Of a stretch of DNA of 64,000 nucleotides, positions 1-13,000 are shown one piece after another. Origin of the DNA: Tenrec ecaudatus (Eukaryota; Chordata; Mammalia; Afrosoricida; Tenrecidae); NCBI RefSeq assembly GCF_050624435.1, contig NC_134538.1, positions 127,330,937 to 127,394,936 on the forward strand. Reading direction: 5' to 3'. Each line of letters opens with the position of its first letter. Positions within the stretch are counted from its first letter, which is position 1. The position numbers and the translations under genes were made by a program. The notes under the pieces are model-generated. The model did not search any database. It worked only from the letters and a program-made list of their open reading frames with translations, and was not told where the DNA came from.

Positions 1-193
1 CTGTCTCTGTACACATATATTTATTCTCAAAGCTTAATTGTTGGCCAAGTAAGCTTTTCTTAAAGGGATTTGGAGCAACAAACACACTTTTAAGGTTGAA
101 CGTGTCCTGTTCTCTTAACTATCCGGTATTCTATGAGCATATAGTTGTCTTTGTCAGGGAACTAAAATGACTTCTTGGCATATTTTCTTAAAG

Positions 194-283
194 GGTGCTG
201 GAGAAATGGTAAATGAAGCTGCCCTTGCTTTGGAATATGGAGCATCCTGTGAAGATATAGCCAGAGTGTGCCACGCACATCCG
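194..283 (+). CDS. DLD: DLD penultimate coding exon
   Basis: A 90-nt exon (30 codons, phase 0 at both ends) reading from GAGEMVNEA to CHAHP. The acceptor is cttaaag at 187-193 and the donor is CCG|gtaata at 284. It carries the catalytic His of the HAHP motif. Confidence 0.95.
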
Positions 284-437
284 GTAATAATGATGGTACA
301 CAGAATTAGCGGTTGCTCGGCTGTCTTAACCCGTGGATGCTGCAGCTAACGGTGCATGTCTTCCCTTGCAGACCCTGTCAGAAGCTTTCCGAGAGGCAAA
401 CCTGGCTGCATCGTTTGGCAAACCAATCAACTTCTAG
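194..437 (+). CDS. DLD: DLD, dihydrolipoamide dehydrogenase, C-terminal two coding exons (partial gene)
   Basis: DLD is the FAD-dependent mitochondrial E3 enzyme that reoxidises dihydrolipoamide with NAD+ in the pyruvate, 2-oxoglutarate and branched-chain dehydrogenase complexes and the glycine cleavage system. Two exons are visible, 194-283 and 372-437, giving 51 codons and a TAG stop. They encode the end of the dimerisation (interface) domain. The segment reading CHAHP carries the active-site His of the His-Glu pair, known in the family to act as the acid/base next to the FAD of the other subunit. The tail ends KPINF, where human has KSINF. Earlier exons lie left of the window. The gene converges on LAMB1. 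Identity is very secure; only the C-terminus can be judged. Confidence 0.97.
372..437 (+). CDS. DLD: DLD last coding exon with stop
   Basis: It begins after the acceptor ccttgcag (364-371), encodes 21 residues starting TLSEAF, and ends at TAG 435-437. The exon continues into the 3' UTR. Confidence 0.95.
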   Translation, partial: TLSEAFREANLAASFGKPINF

Positions 438-615
438 AAGATTAACGCTATGGGAGCTGTTACAGAAGTCACATTTCTGAACAGGAAATGCTCACAGCTC
501 CAAGAATTTCTAAGACTGGATTAAGAAACCTTTGGAGGATATTTACTAGCATTGGGCAGGATGGAATAATCCCACATCTATAATTTAAATAAACTTATAT
601 TTTGTTTCAGTGCGT
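438..615 (+). other. DLD: DLD 3' UTR, proximal poly(A) form
   Basis: The sequence follows the DLD stop and contains AATAAA at 588-593, so cleavage near 605-620 is expected. The end is inferred. Mammalian DLD also makes longer mRNAs, so the UTR may run on toward 2 kb; I see no second unmistakable signal. Confidence 0.6.
588..593 (+). terminator. DLD: DLD poly(A) signal AATAAA
   Basis: Canonical hexamer 151 nt after the stop codon, in an AT-rich context and followed by a TTTTGTTTC U-rich stretch. Confidence 0.7.
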
Positions 616-868
616 TCGTATTGCAGGAAAAGTGCTCCTTATAAATGCATCTTGGAAAGTCCATCAACCCGAGTTGTCATGCTTCTAAGAAAGGTCCATG
701 TCAGTGAGTTTCTGTAAAGCGGTACCTCTGATAGGGTGGGGTTGGGTTAACCTACATGATGGAACTGGAGTACAGCATATGAACCACTGGGTTTGAAGAA
801 AGATGATCAAGTTATTTTAAACTTGGTCTTATCGGAAACAAGTCATTAAAACGAGTCAAAAATATGTA

Positions 869-982
869 CACCGTATATACTCGAGTATAAGTCGACCTGA
901 ATATCAGCCAAGGCACCTAATTTTACCACAAAACCATATAAAATGCGGAAAAACTCGGCTTTATACACAAGTATATACGGTA
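869..982. mobile_element. palindromic MITE with ~20-bp terminal inverted repeats, copy 1
   Basis: The left end reads CCGTATATACTCGAGTATAA, and the right end (961-982) is its inverted partner with a few mismatches. Both ends abut TA or a near-TA dinucleotide, which suggests a Tc1/mariner-type target. The inner part repeats at 31009-31123 in the opposite orientation, so this is a family. It is a non-autonomous DNA element of unnamed family. Confidence 0.7.
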
Positions 983-1742
983 AACAGAAATGATGTAAAT
1001 AACACCCCTCCCCAATGTTTTCATTTATTTAACCCCCAAATTCTCACAGCAGATAAAAGATTTTAAAGGTTCCAGTGAGGTCTGCAAGTCTGAAGGATCA
1101 TTGTATAATCACCTATATTAATGGGGGTCACCTATAGAACTCATGGACACTGAACTATATTACACGGGGACTGTGAAGATACGGAAATAAATCTCATTTA
1201 CTGGTTATTCTGTTCTAAGATGGTCCTTTCAGTTCTCTGACTACCTCTAGAGCATATCCTTGCCCCTACGATCCTAGATGTGATTCAGAATGTATGAACT
1301 AACGGTCTCTTTTTTTACATTGTAGGGCTACATTAAAGCTGTCTTGACACCATCAAGACCTATCTGAAGGAAATGTGTAGCTGTTGTCAGGGCTCGATCG
1401 CATTACCTGTGAGTCACATTTTCCTCTTCTGTCCAGCAGTGTTGGGTTATGGTGTGGTCATTCTGTTGCTTAGTCCATCAAATGAAAAGGGAGTGAAAAT
1501 GGGACACTCAGCCTTCCGGGTGTCAGCTTCTTTCCACTCCTTGCTGTTGTCTCTTTAGCACCTTTATCATTTTTCTTCTCTCGTGCTCCAAGTTAGCCGT
1601 TGCCGGCAGCAGGAGGGTTGGGTCGCTGTGCGCTACACTGTCCCTTTTAAGGACTCTGCCTCTAAAGGCTTCCTGTGGCCCCAACAATATGTACAATGGT
1701 TGTTTAAATTGCAGACATGTCCCATTTGATCAGGGATTAAAA

Positions 1743-1746
<4 letters not shown>

Positions 1747-1788
<42 letters not shown>
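1747..1788. repeat. (GT)21 microsatellite
   Basis: An uninterrupted run of 21 GT units in the DLD-LAMB1 intergenic region. It is likely to be length-polymorphic. Confidence 0.95.
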
Positions 1789-1789
<1 letters not shown>

Positions 1790-3803
1790 AGTCAGAGAAG
1801 AACTGCTCGTCAGGCTTTCTGAGACTAATTCTTCATAGGAGTAGAAAGCCTTCCTCCCCCGGAGTCGTCGGTGACAAACTGCTAGTAGCCTAGTTAATGT
1901 GTAACCCCCTTCACTGGGCTCACAACCTGGGTAATACTGAAAGACAATAGGAAATCCCACCTAGAGATAGATATAAAATAGCTAAATGTGAGAGTGCAAA
2001 TGGATGGTAAATCTGTATTGTTACAAATCATAGAACTCTTTACTAAAAATCGAAATGTGAAGCGATTGTTTTTCAACATATTCTTCATCTATGTACTCGT
2101 GAAGGCAGCGTTTCCAGTTAACCTTTCCCTGAAGAAGTCAGTGCTTTCAGTGCACCCAGGAACACGCTTGAAGAACAGAGACCGAGATGGCAGGATTGGG
2201 GATGGCTGAGGTAGATGGGTGTTTTCCAGTGAACTTCTCCTAGGATAGACAGACTTTGACCCCGTGGATGACAGATGCATTGCTGTGGTGGGAAAACATT
2301 GTCTGGTACAACTTTCCTGACTTATTTTTGGTCTTTTAGAAATTTTTCCTAGTAAGTCCCTGATTGTCCTGTGTCCTTTGAGAAAAAACAGTCAAGCTTT
2401 CCCCTCTTTGGGATCCCCCAAACAATTGCTGTAACCCGAGTTGTCCTCCAGTTCATCTTTGAAAAATGCTGATCCAGCTGAAAACTAATAGGCGGCAGCA
2501 TTCTCAAAAACTTGTTGCAAAGCTACAGAGATTCAGGAAAATGAGTTTTGTTAAAAAATTTGACATTAGTCCTCACTTCAAAATCCTTTCCCCCCATGGC
2601 ATAAGTATCCCCCTTTTTTTTGCAAGGGCACCGCACAGAACTAAGACAAGTGCTGACAAGGAAACTGGCTGGTGGTCACCCACTAATGGCAGATGCTTAG
2701 TCAGCCTACACCCCTGCATGCTTGCACTGGAACCCCAGCGGCAGGTAGTGTTGACTCACGCTTGTAACTGTTAAATGCTCATATGTAGTGGCCTTAGGTC
2801 TGGTTTTCAGTATGTTTAGATTGTCAAGGATGGCACTGAGCTGCCAAGTGGTGAGATCTTTGGCTGTGTTGCAGGAACGGACAGGCGAGGAGTTGGCATC
2901 AGCTACAAATATAAGGAATCGGGAGGAATGAGGGGTGCGCCCATTTTAATCAGACAGCCAAGGAAAATTAGTTGCTTCAATAGCTGCTGAGGCAGACCTG
3001 CTTTCACTGGTTATTAGGATTCTTATCCTAAATAAAAGCGATAGTTGGTTTGAACCACAGAGACGTTCTGTAGCTTATTTAGATTACAGCTGTTCACATA
3101 ACTTCGGTCCAGGCAGGCCTAGCTTCGAGTGCAGCGGTGCTGTGGGTGGTGCTTCATGAGGAATGTCTGAAAACCGTTTCAGGACTGCACTGATGCCACA
3201 GGCTTACTGATTGCAGTCCAGCTTTTAAGCCTGTCGATAAAGTATCTGGTTATTATATGATTGTTTGGTCAAACCCACAGATGCTAACAGAAATTTTAGT
3301 AATGAAGCCAATTAAATTACAACACAAAAGCTGAGAAATTGTAGCATTCTGTACTCTTTGAGCACTGCTGGACTGGCATGGCAAGGTCCATAAAGTGGCT
3401 CCATTCATGGAAGTCTCATTAACCCCTCGGCAACGCTGGACTCATTGTAGGTCCGTAATGCAAGGCCCCAGTTACCCTGAGATTGCTTATGTTCTCTTTG
3501 AACAAGGTGTGTTTCCAGACTTTGGGGAGACGATGGGAGTAACTAGTCGTGCAGTGGTGGAGGCAGCACTATTCACACTGTTCCTCCTCAGCCGGGAAGC
3601 CCACTGGGAGGTGAGTTTGCAGATGTGTTGATCCGTCAAGCAGCTGAGTGATAGCTTGTTTACACACACCACAGGAAGTGGGCTCTCCCAGGAGGCAGCG
3701 CAACTTTATACATAACATTCTTTGTGAGATTCATGGGCACTCAATGAAAGTAACAAACAGGCTAAAGAATTACAGATTAGATAGTCATACAAAAACACTG
3801 TAC

Positions 3804-3809
3804 TTTATT
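3804..3809 (-). terminator. LAMB1: LAMB1 distal poly(A) signal AATAAA
   Basis: AATAAA on the - strand followed by GTACAGTGTTTTTG. Cleavage is expected about 15-20 nt downstream, near 3785-3790. Confidence 0.75.
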
Positions 3810-3855
3810 TAACTCCATACAAAATCTGGTAATTAAAAACATTAAATAGACTGAG

Positions 3856-3861
3856 TTTATT
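3856..3861 (-). terminator. LAMB1: LAMB1 proximal poly(A) signal AATAAA
   Basis: A second AATAAA lies upstream of the distal one on the - strand, so a shorter 3' end may be used. Confidence 0.55.
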
Positions 3862-3947
3862 TTGAAGAATATTAAGTCGGTTTTTAAAAATGTAGTTATC
3901 TTGTTACTGTGGTCACCTCCGCTTCTTAAACTTGTAGCCCTCCTGCG

Positions 3948-4084
3948 TTACAAACAGGTGCTATAAACAGCAACTTTCTGACTTATGTCCTTGAGGAGCG
4001 AGCGGACTTCTCCCTCCAGTCTCACTAATTCTTGAGCTTTGTCTTCTAAATATTTTTGATTGTCTTCATATTTTCTCTCTAAAT
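3948..4084 (-). CDS. LAMB1: LAMB1 exon 34 (coding part), C-terminus
   Basis: 137 nt from D1742 (split codon) to TAA at 3948-3950. It gives the end of coiled-coil domain I, from DLERKYED to VAVYSTCL. The penultimate Cys is the family residue that disulphide-links beta to gamma at the end of the long arm. The acceptor is acccccag. Confidence 0.96.
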
Positions 4085-7000
4085 CTGGGGGTGGAGAAGA
4101 GAGAAAATATAAATTTCACTGTGCTGATCTCTATCTACCTGGACCACTGCTCCTGACTGAAAGGCTGGCTTTAGCTGCGAAGCCGAAGTGAACCAATCTC
4201 TTAAAACCAACATTAACAAGACATGACCCACCTTTCAGCAGCTGCAGCTTGCTGTTAGCTTGGGCCAGAAGGGTTTTTGCTTCACTCTGGAGCATTTCTG
4301 CTTTCCTCCGGGCATCGGCCGACTCTTCGGTCTTCTTGGCGATTAGATTTTCTACTTTCTTATACTTTTCATCGAGTTCCCCTTCCATACTCTGCAATTC
4401 CACATTATGACACTCAGTGGCGATGTTAGTATGTAAGCAGATGTACAGCAGCAAGCTTGGGTGGTTACATACATGATTATGCTCCCCGAGTACTCTGGGA
4501 TCAAGAGTGGGAGTAGACTGATGCAAAATTAGATTTTAAAGAAGACACACTTGGAAGCCACTTTAGAGATGCAGCTGATATCTAGAGCTGAGCATGATTA
4601 GCATGATCTACAAAGGGAGAAGGTTACGTGTTGGATTACTCTGGGAGAAAGATAAGGCTCTAAGGAGGCTACCACCTCCCATAAAGATTTTCAATCGCGT
4701 CAGAAACTGGAATGGACGTGCTAGCAGTGAACTTGGTATTTTTGGGATAGAAGTAAGGAACAGCTCTCTGCACCACACCAAACACCAGTCCTGGTCAGAG
4801 CAAACCCATCCATAGGGTTTTGAAACTCTTCATCCTGTGGGGAGGAAATGGCCTCCGCTTTCTCCGACAGAGTGGCTGGTGGGTTTGAACCACTAACCAG
4901 TGCTCCACCCAGAGGACCACCAGGGCTCTTTAAATGTAATAAAATTAGAACAGACCCAGATTTTTAAACAATTTAGGTGATGTGGAGTGGTAACCAGAAT
5001 GTGTCTTTGAATCCTTACAACAGGAGCAGCACTGCGAGACCTTTGGGAGGCTCAGTTCCTGCCGTGACCCTGGCAAGCAGCATGTTCAAAGCCGAAAGCT
5101 GCTGTTAACGGTTGCTGTGCGGTGTGCGTGCTGCCCTCGTTTTCCAACAGGGCGATGGCAGCGTACTCCCCCCATTCTGGGACACCCACATTGCAGGTTC
5201 ACTTCACCAGCATAACCGACCCTGGAAGAACCTGGCTCAAAACTCAGCTCTCAACTACAGTGGATTTTTTTTGTCCAATAGATCTGCTGAAATCCAAACA
5301 TTTACAGACATTAAAGAAGGCTCCTTCGGAAGAAATGGAAGGGGGACTGCCTGGATCTTAACTAATTTGGGACACGTTAAATCTTGATAATCCAGTTATC
5401 AGAGTGGGAAAGGAGGCCAAGATGGCAGCATATTCCAAAAGGTGGGTGAGGCTGGAGAAATTGGGTGTGGAATTGGAGAGGTGGTTGTAAATGATTCTTT
5501 GGAGAAACACTTTTCAAACAACAGCTGCGAGTGTGGAAATGTTTGTTCCTTGTGGGGGTGTGAATTGGGAGGCCTACTCCTGGCAAGGCTCGGCAAGACC
5601 ACCACTGGGAGGGTCACGACCTCAGAACTGCAGGAAACGGACAACAAATGAGGGGAGAAAGGTCTGCCGTGAGACCTAAAAAAAGTTAGTTTTTTAAAGT
5701 TTTCACTTCCAGGAAAACTCTCGAATGGTATGAAATGATCACCAGAAATTCCGTGTTTCAACACCTCTAATTTTGTTTGCAGCCATGTTTTAGGTCAAGG
5801 CTGACACAGCCAGTCAGGCTCTAACTTGACCATTTCTATACCAACTGCTCAGTGGTGTTAACTGGCGCTCTTTGTCTCCTACTGGTTCCATTTCCAGGAC
5901 TGTAGGTAGCTGCCCTGACCGCTCCTCATCTTGGTGCTTCCATGGTTTTGTTTTAAGTAGAGCATCGCTGTCCTTTATCCTTTGGGTGTTCATCGTAGTA
6001 GTCTATGAAAAGGTGGTCTTGGGAAGATTTCAGTTCAAGGTTCAGAGAGTAACATTCTCGGCATCCTCTGGACTCAACTGCTCCAGTGGAGTTTTGGTCT
6101 ACATTTTTACCCATTGTGTCCAGTCTGATGGAACAGCTGGGCCAGCTCCCCTCCAGATTTAAAAAGGGCCTATGTCCATACAAAGTAAGAACTGGAATGT
6201 GTTCAAGGCATACATACTTCACTTCCTGTTGGCGTAGCCGCTCTCTGCAAAGTATCTTCCAAAGAGAAGTGGGGGTGATGACGGCAATTACAAAAGAGCG
6301 AGGGTGGTGGATTTGGTTTCCCGCTAGCTATCTCCTGTAGTAAACTTTCCCACCTTTTTCTGCCCTGCCTTAGAAGTTCAGCAGTAACTACTTGAAGCCA
6401 TAAAGCTCTTTCTAGTTGATATGTAGTCACAGAAGTACAATCTCAATAGGCTTAAAACTGCTACCTAGAAGTTGGCTTGGGATTGAGGGATGGGTCAGAG
6501 CTCATGCATCGTCTTCCCTTTTTGGCCCTTCTGTCTTGGTACTCTTATTTCGAACAGGCCTTTGATCTGTTTCTGAGGAACACCTGTGTTAGGTCGGTCA
6601 TGTCCCTAATCTAGTCCAAAAAGTCAGTGAGGAGACTGGCTGCTCCTACTTACCTTCTTAACATCATCTGCACTTTGCTTCACACTGTAGACGACCTTCT
6701 CAATGTAGTCGGCCTCCCCCGAGTTCTGGGCAGCTTTCCGCTTAAGTTCGTCCACGTTCCGCTCCAGCTCGCTGATGCGCTGGGACGCGTTGTGCAAGGT
6801 TTCCTCAGAAGCCGCTGTTTCAGACTCAATCTAGCACAAAAGTAAAATGAAAGTGCAATTTTAATCAACGTTTACAGGAAAAAGTGCCCAACTTTAAATC
6901 GTAACATCTCACTTAAACCCACTCTCGCCAATTCTGACAATCTAGGCTGAAATTCCTGCAGTTTTCCTTGCCTCAGGCAGGCTCAGTGGGTTGAGCAAGC

Positions 7001-10000
7001 ACTTTATGGCCACCTGCAAGTTCTGGCAGGGAACCTCCGCAAGGAAAAGCAGATGTGAGAAGCCCGGTTTCCATGCCAGTTTTCAAATGCGTGTGGGCAG
7101 GGAGAGAGGATTGATAACTCGCCACCATTTTTTTTCTGTTCAGCTCCGAATGTGAAATTCCTGTAGCAATGTTATGGCGCCTCGCACACGACCTGAAAAG
7201 GCGGAAATGTTGCGGGGTGGCCTATAGTCACAGGCAAGAGCATGCAGTCAATGATACAGAACAGAACAACTCAAGCCGGACAACCATGAGGAAATACCAT
7301 CTGCTCTGGAGGAACTGATTTTAAATGGATGGGCCTATTCCATTGTAACAAGAATCACGTCAAATGAATGGGTCAGGATAGGCACGTGTTCTCATACGCA
7401 AACACATTAACCACTTTTTTCACCTAGTGAATTTTCCCTGTGAACAAGGGAGCTTCAGTTTGCATAAAAACGAAATTTCCCCTTATTAACGATAATAAAC
7501 AAAAGACTTCTTGGAGAGTGGTTACAATTCCCAGAAGATAAACTTTATAGTTTTACTTTTAAATGCACGAGCAGTTTGAGATTCTGCTAGTAGCAGAAAC
7601 ATACTTCTTGTTCTCACCCAGGTCCCTGAAAACCCCACCATATTAACTTGGAGCATCAAGCTCATTATTTCTGAAGTTGCTTTTAAAAAGTCACCCAATT
7701 AGGTAAGTCCCTAGGATAGCACGGAGGAGAATGAGTTCAAACGGAATGCCCACAGCTCAGTAACGTTCACAGCACCTGCGGGCGGGAGATGGTGTTTCTC
7801 ATACTGAGCAGAGACTAAAGAAGGAACCTGTGTGAGGGGTATTAAAAACGTTTATGGAAAAATGGAATTGAAAGATAACCATTCTTTTTTCCATGAACTT
7901 TTTGAAGCTCCCTCATATGCTCAAGATGGAAGAATTTAAAATGGTTGGCAGTATGGTTCCCTGGGAGCAAAGACAACGGTAGAGATTTGTTATCAGTGGC
8001 TGGCTGAAACCTCCCACAAAGCCATCTGTGAGCAGGTAAACGGGGGGGGGGGGGGGGAAGGTCACCCCGAGGAGACAGCACACAGTGCGGTGAGCACCCC
8101 ATTTCAAAGTGTCCTCTGAACACTGGTTGGATGAGCTGCTACCTATCTCCAGCCACACACTGAGGAGAGTTTAGAGAGCCTCTCATAGCTGCCAGCCTCG
8201 GAGCTGACCTGTCTAGAATGTGTGTGCAACGTGCTATCAATTTAGCTTCTTGTAGGAGGAGGCCGTCCGAAGAAAGTGGGTGTGTGACCTGCGTTCACTT
8301 TCGGTGGAGACCAGTTAAGTTCTGGTGAGAGTGCCTTACAACCTGAGGTGCTGTCCTCCGGCCCTTTGAGGTCAATCCTACCCCGGCACCTTGCCGCCTT
8401 AATGCATTTAGATTCATTGGGCTCTGCAGATAGCGAGTCTTGTTCTGTTGTGGAAGGTTTGTAGCAACCCTGCACTGAACAACGTATTGTGTGACCTTTC
8501 CAGCAGTGTGTATTCAGCTTCATGTCTCTGCATCACAGAAAATGAGTGCACACTGAATATTGAGTGGAGTGCAACTCATCACCCTGTTTTAGGGTTTCTG
8601 GGGCTAACCTCCAGGACCAGACGGGCCCATCCTCCTCAGGAGCTGCTGGAGGATTTGAACTGACTGCCAACGCTGACCTAGCTATAGGGGAGCCGAGTAA
8701 ACAAGACTTATACTATCTGCTTGATGGCAGTGCTTTGCTACCAGGCACTTGCCAAGAGGTTGACGGTACTGCATGCTAGTTCAGGGTCACGTGCCACGTT
8801 CTGGAAGAACAGCAGTCAATGTTCATCGGCTTTTTGTGTTGGAGAAAATGAAAGTGGGCATAATGTTCTGGTGTGGGTGTACTGATGGGATAGGTCGCAA
8901 CACTGCAATCAAAGGAATCCTGCAATACTCCACTCTAAGACATTTTGTTGGTGGGTTAACTAGGAAAGCCCCTTCTCGGATGAATGAATAAATGTATGTG
9001 TGTTTGTGGATGCTCTCCCAGGACAAATGGCAGCTCACCGATGTCAGCAGGTTCTGTGTCCCCTGGATGTCTTCATCTGCTTGTTTGATTGCCTTCTCTG
9101 CGGCAATCTGGGCCTTCTCTGCTTCTTCCAGGGCCTCCTTCACCACATCTGCAGTGACTTTCACATCGGTGGCGCTTTTGCTGAGTAAAAGAATAAGAAA
9201 AACGAGAATATGAGAAAGCACTTCCTAGTAGACCTTGCAGACCATTCCTCTTAGAGAAGAGTCTTCCAGAAATGAGCCAGGGTAGATTGCAGGGGTCACT
9301 CCTAAAAACACCAGCCACCCATTTGCCATCGCGGGCTTCGGATACCTGGCTCTTTTGGCTTCTTCCAACAGCATCTCGGCTCGGGCAACATCAGCAGCAC
9401 TCTGCTGCAAGATGACCTCGACTTGGGAGAGGCTTTCGACCCGCTCTCTGATGTCCTCTGTCAGGTTCTGCAACTGCTGCGGGGTGCTCGGCATTTCCAT
9501 CTTCAGCACCTCGTTAGCCACGGCTTCAATGCTGTCCAAATCAGCACCCTCCTCTGAAAGCAAAGACGTGCACGCACATCCAGCTAATGCGGGAGAGGGG
9601 CACTTCCCGGCTGAGCTCATCACCTGAGCTGGTGGCGGGATGACCCCTCTACGCAGGAGAAGGTGAGTGCAGTCCAAGGGCACTCCCCCACCCCCAAGTC
9701 TGTGGCAGGCTGGGGTAGTGACTAGGGAGGATGAGGGAACTGACGGGGTTAGGATCTGAAAGAGGGACATTTCTTGGCTGGCCAGACTGAGCAGCGCATT
9801 ATGTGGTTAAGTTTTATCTTAAAAGGCAATGACAACTTTTCATTGAGGCTAGAAGAACAGTTACGATACGATGGTAAACGCAGCCACAGAAATAGATACT
9901 CCTTCTAAATGACCTTCGGCGAAGCAGAGAAAGAGGGATGAGATCCAGAACCGAGAGACGCCAAAGCCAACACGACACAAAGAGACCAAAGAGGTGACCC

Positions 10001-13000
10001 ATTCCTCCCTTTCTGAGAAACTGTCAACAGCAAAAGGGACCCCAGTGCCCTGACCACCAGGAAAACACGGGGATGCATGGTGGCTTCCGCCGGCCCCTGA
10101 CCCATCTCTCCCTCTTCCTGGTTCACAGGATCCTGAGTTTGCTGTAGGGATCTACTTCTATGAAAAAAGTGACCGCCTTAGGGTTCAACATCTAAGCCCG
10201 GGCATGTGACTCACTTCTGACCAATGGGATTTATGAGATGGACTGAAGGTTTCCCTCTCTTTAAAAACAGAGCAAAGGAATAGCCGGCCTCTTTCATGGG
10301 GTACTGTACTTCTAACATGAAGTCATGTTACCAGGAGCCTGTGAACAAAGATGACAGGCAGTGGTACGTGGGTCCCTGAACCATGGAGCAATCCTGTGAC
10401 CGGACTGCTTATATGAGATAATAAACATCTTTTCTGATTAACTGAATTTCGTTGGAAGTTTTTCTATAACTTGTAGGTGAAACCTTCCTTCCTGATCTCT
10501 CTCAAGCTCTGATCAGGGGTAATTATGAACGGGATCACACAATCTAGATCCCCCCCTTCTTCATAGGGTAATTAGGTACTCTGTTTAACTGCAGGCAGAA
10601 CTGCCCCCGTGGGTGTTCAAGATGGAATCTTCATGGGAGGTAAAGGCCTCCTTTCTCCCATGGAGGGGCTGAGGGTTTCGAACTTCTGACGCGTCACCCA
10701 GAGGCACAGTGTGTGGAAACAACGGTTACAAAGCAATGCCAAAGTGAAAAGTGCCAGTTCCTTGAGATATACTCATATGTAATCTGATAGCAATTCCAAA
10801 TTCCGTTCTCCCGGTGAATGCTGCGCTTGTTACTTGAGTATGCCCACCACCCTCAGGGGGAGTCAGTGTCTGTGTAACGTTGGAGGCGGTCACTTGTCTA
10901 TGGGCCTGCATGCATTTTGAAGAGGTGGACACTCTGTAGCATGGGGTTTTTCTTCTTTCGAGATGTGACCCCTTATCCCTGCCAGAAATGGATCTTATCC
11001 CAAACGCTGGCTTGAGCCCTGGTCTTGCAAACAGAAAACCCTGTATGCTAAAAGCAGTCTCATGTGCCCAAATGGAACCAATGTTCAGGAGGAAAGGGAC
11101 AAGGGAAAGCTACTCACGGGTCAGGAAGTCCCTGATTTGCTTGATGAGGCTTCTCAGGTCTTCATTGCTCTGGTCCACCTTCTCCTTGGTGGCATTGGTT
11201 TTCTGCAGAACCTCCTGCGCATTCTGCTTGGCTTCATCGGCTCGTAGTTTGGCTTCAGAGACCTAAACAGGCGGAATGTGTTACTCTTGGCCCGGGAAAG
11301 GAGGCTGAAACGCTAGCACGCCATTGGAGTCATGCGCTTCTGGAAACACCTTTCTCACCTTCAGCAAAAGGTTATTTATTTACAGGCTAGAAGCATCCAG
11401 TATTTCTATACAGCTAGGCCTAGCACGTAGAAGCTCAAGGTTTCTTTGTCAAACTTCTCCCAAACGTTTCAGGACCTAAACAGCACTCCCCAGTCTTTGA
11501 CTCAGTCTCATCAACATCAATACTCCAGGCGAGGGTCACTCTAGAAAAATTAGTGCTCAACCGCTTGGTGCAGGTTGTATGTAGGTATAGCTGGCCGGAC
11601 TCAGGGCAAGTAGCACCATTATGTCAAAGTCAGTGGTGTGAGATATAGGCTTCTTGCTGTGAAGCACATGATATTCCCCACTAGGAGTTAAGAGCAGAGC
11701 AAATTCTTTTCAACTATCTGAATAAAACGTGCCCCCCTTTCCTTGACCGCATAAACACAGGCTTCCATACTTCCCTGTGGAATTTGCAGCATTTAGAGTT
11801 GGTTTATCCCTCGGATGCTCCAGTCCACAACTGGAAGCAAGCAAGCACGCAAGCAATGACAGGGACTGAATTACCATCTTGGAGAGCTGCTCCACTTCAG
11901 CCAGGGCACTCAGGACATCTCGGTCAAAGTCCATGGCCTTCTGCCAGGCGCTGTGCGCCACAGTGACCAGACCTCCACAGCCAGGCCCCCCACACTTTCT
12001 CTCGCCTTCATCGGTCCTGCAGCTGGGGCCGCCGCATTCCGTCTCGGAGCAGGAAGCCCCTGGAGGCGTTCCACAGGTCTGTAACACAAGGTTAGGCACA
12101 AACAAGGGCTCAGGGCATGCGTGTGCTGCGGTGAACAGCTGTGCGGCCTGGGTGGCCTCAGGGAGCATGTGGGTGGTCCTTAGCGGCAGGACAGAGCTCA
12201 GGCATCACTTAACCTGCTAACACCAAGGAAAGTTTACTGTCCTATCTAACCCTGATGACTCCCGGGGTGCAGACATTATCTGCACTGTCACGCTGAACTC
12301 TGCCCATGTGAGAGCCGAAAGCTTGTCTCCCCCTTCTGCTCACCAGGTGGATTGAAGGGGGTTGGGGGTTGCCCTGGAATCTCCCAGGGGCCGGGCCAGG
12401 CCATGCCACTGCTCTGATGACCCGGGATATAAGAGCTCAGGGATCTACTGGTTTTATAGTCTCCCATCTTGTTAGGGAGTTGGGTCCCCACCACATGAAC
12501 CAGGCAAGGTGAGATGTAGGAAGTATGATGGCGAGCAGACAAAGGAGGGAGCAGGGTTGTAAGAGGTGGGGGAGGATTTGCTGGCTGGTGGGATCGGAGG
12601 AGGGACAGAGGGAGGGCATTCCTGATGTGAGACGGGTGTAGCCTTTCCAGAGACTCTGCCCCCCTCACCAGTCCATCCTTTATAATCTATCAGAACCTCC
12701 AAGATGATGCCACAGCCAAGGTCTTCACACACAGATTCAGACCCTTCCAGTGGGTTCCATGAGGCAGAAGGCCAGCAGGGAGAAAGTGTGTGCAGAGCTC
12801 TCCTGCGGTGGGAAGGCCAGAGCCAGAAAAAACACTGACAACTAAAAAACTCCTTAGGAATGAAAAAAACCAGTTTTAGCATGGATCTCAATAAACGCTT
12901 TAGCCTAATGATTTTAGGACAGATACTACCAGGTCACTGTATCAAATCAGGAGCCCTGGCGGCGTAGTGGATTTGCGTTGGGGTGTGCACCACAAGGTCA

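Larger units (their letters stand above)
616..3784. other. DLD-LAMB1 convergent intergenic region
   Basis: About 3.2 kb separates the two gene ends. It holds a TA-flanked palindromic MITE (869-982) and a 42-bp GT microsatellite (1747-1788). The remainder has no recognisable gene. The short open frames here (for example 2466-2774 and 3395-3631) have no family features I recognise, and I treat them as chance. Confidence 0.6.
3785..3947 (-). other. LAMB1: LAMB1 3' UTR
   Basis: About 160 nt follow the stop codon on the - strand. Two AATAAA hexamers are present (3856-3861 and 3804-3809). The short UTR with these signals fits mammalian LAMB1. The 3' end near 3785 is inferred from the distal signal. 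Confidence 0.75.
6831..9038 (-). other. LAMB1: LAMB1 intron 31
   Basis: 2.2 kb with a mariner-type MITE (7832-7918), a 16-G run (8042-8057) and a degraded SINE (8565-8690). The rest is plain. Confidence 0.8.
9554..11117 (-). other. LAMB1: LAMB1 intron 29
   Basis: 1.56 kb. It holds an old MaLR-type LTR (10165-10490) and a partial SINE (10575-10710). Confidence 0.8.

Noticed and set aside
167-349. 60-codon open frame covering the DLD exon with a start at 167
   Set aside because: The Met at 167 lies in the intron. The true exon starts at 194 after an AG acceptor, and the frame after 283 is intron.
3395-3631. 78-codon open frame in the intergenic region
   Set aside because: No known motif, no splice or UTR context and no codon-use signal that I can see.
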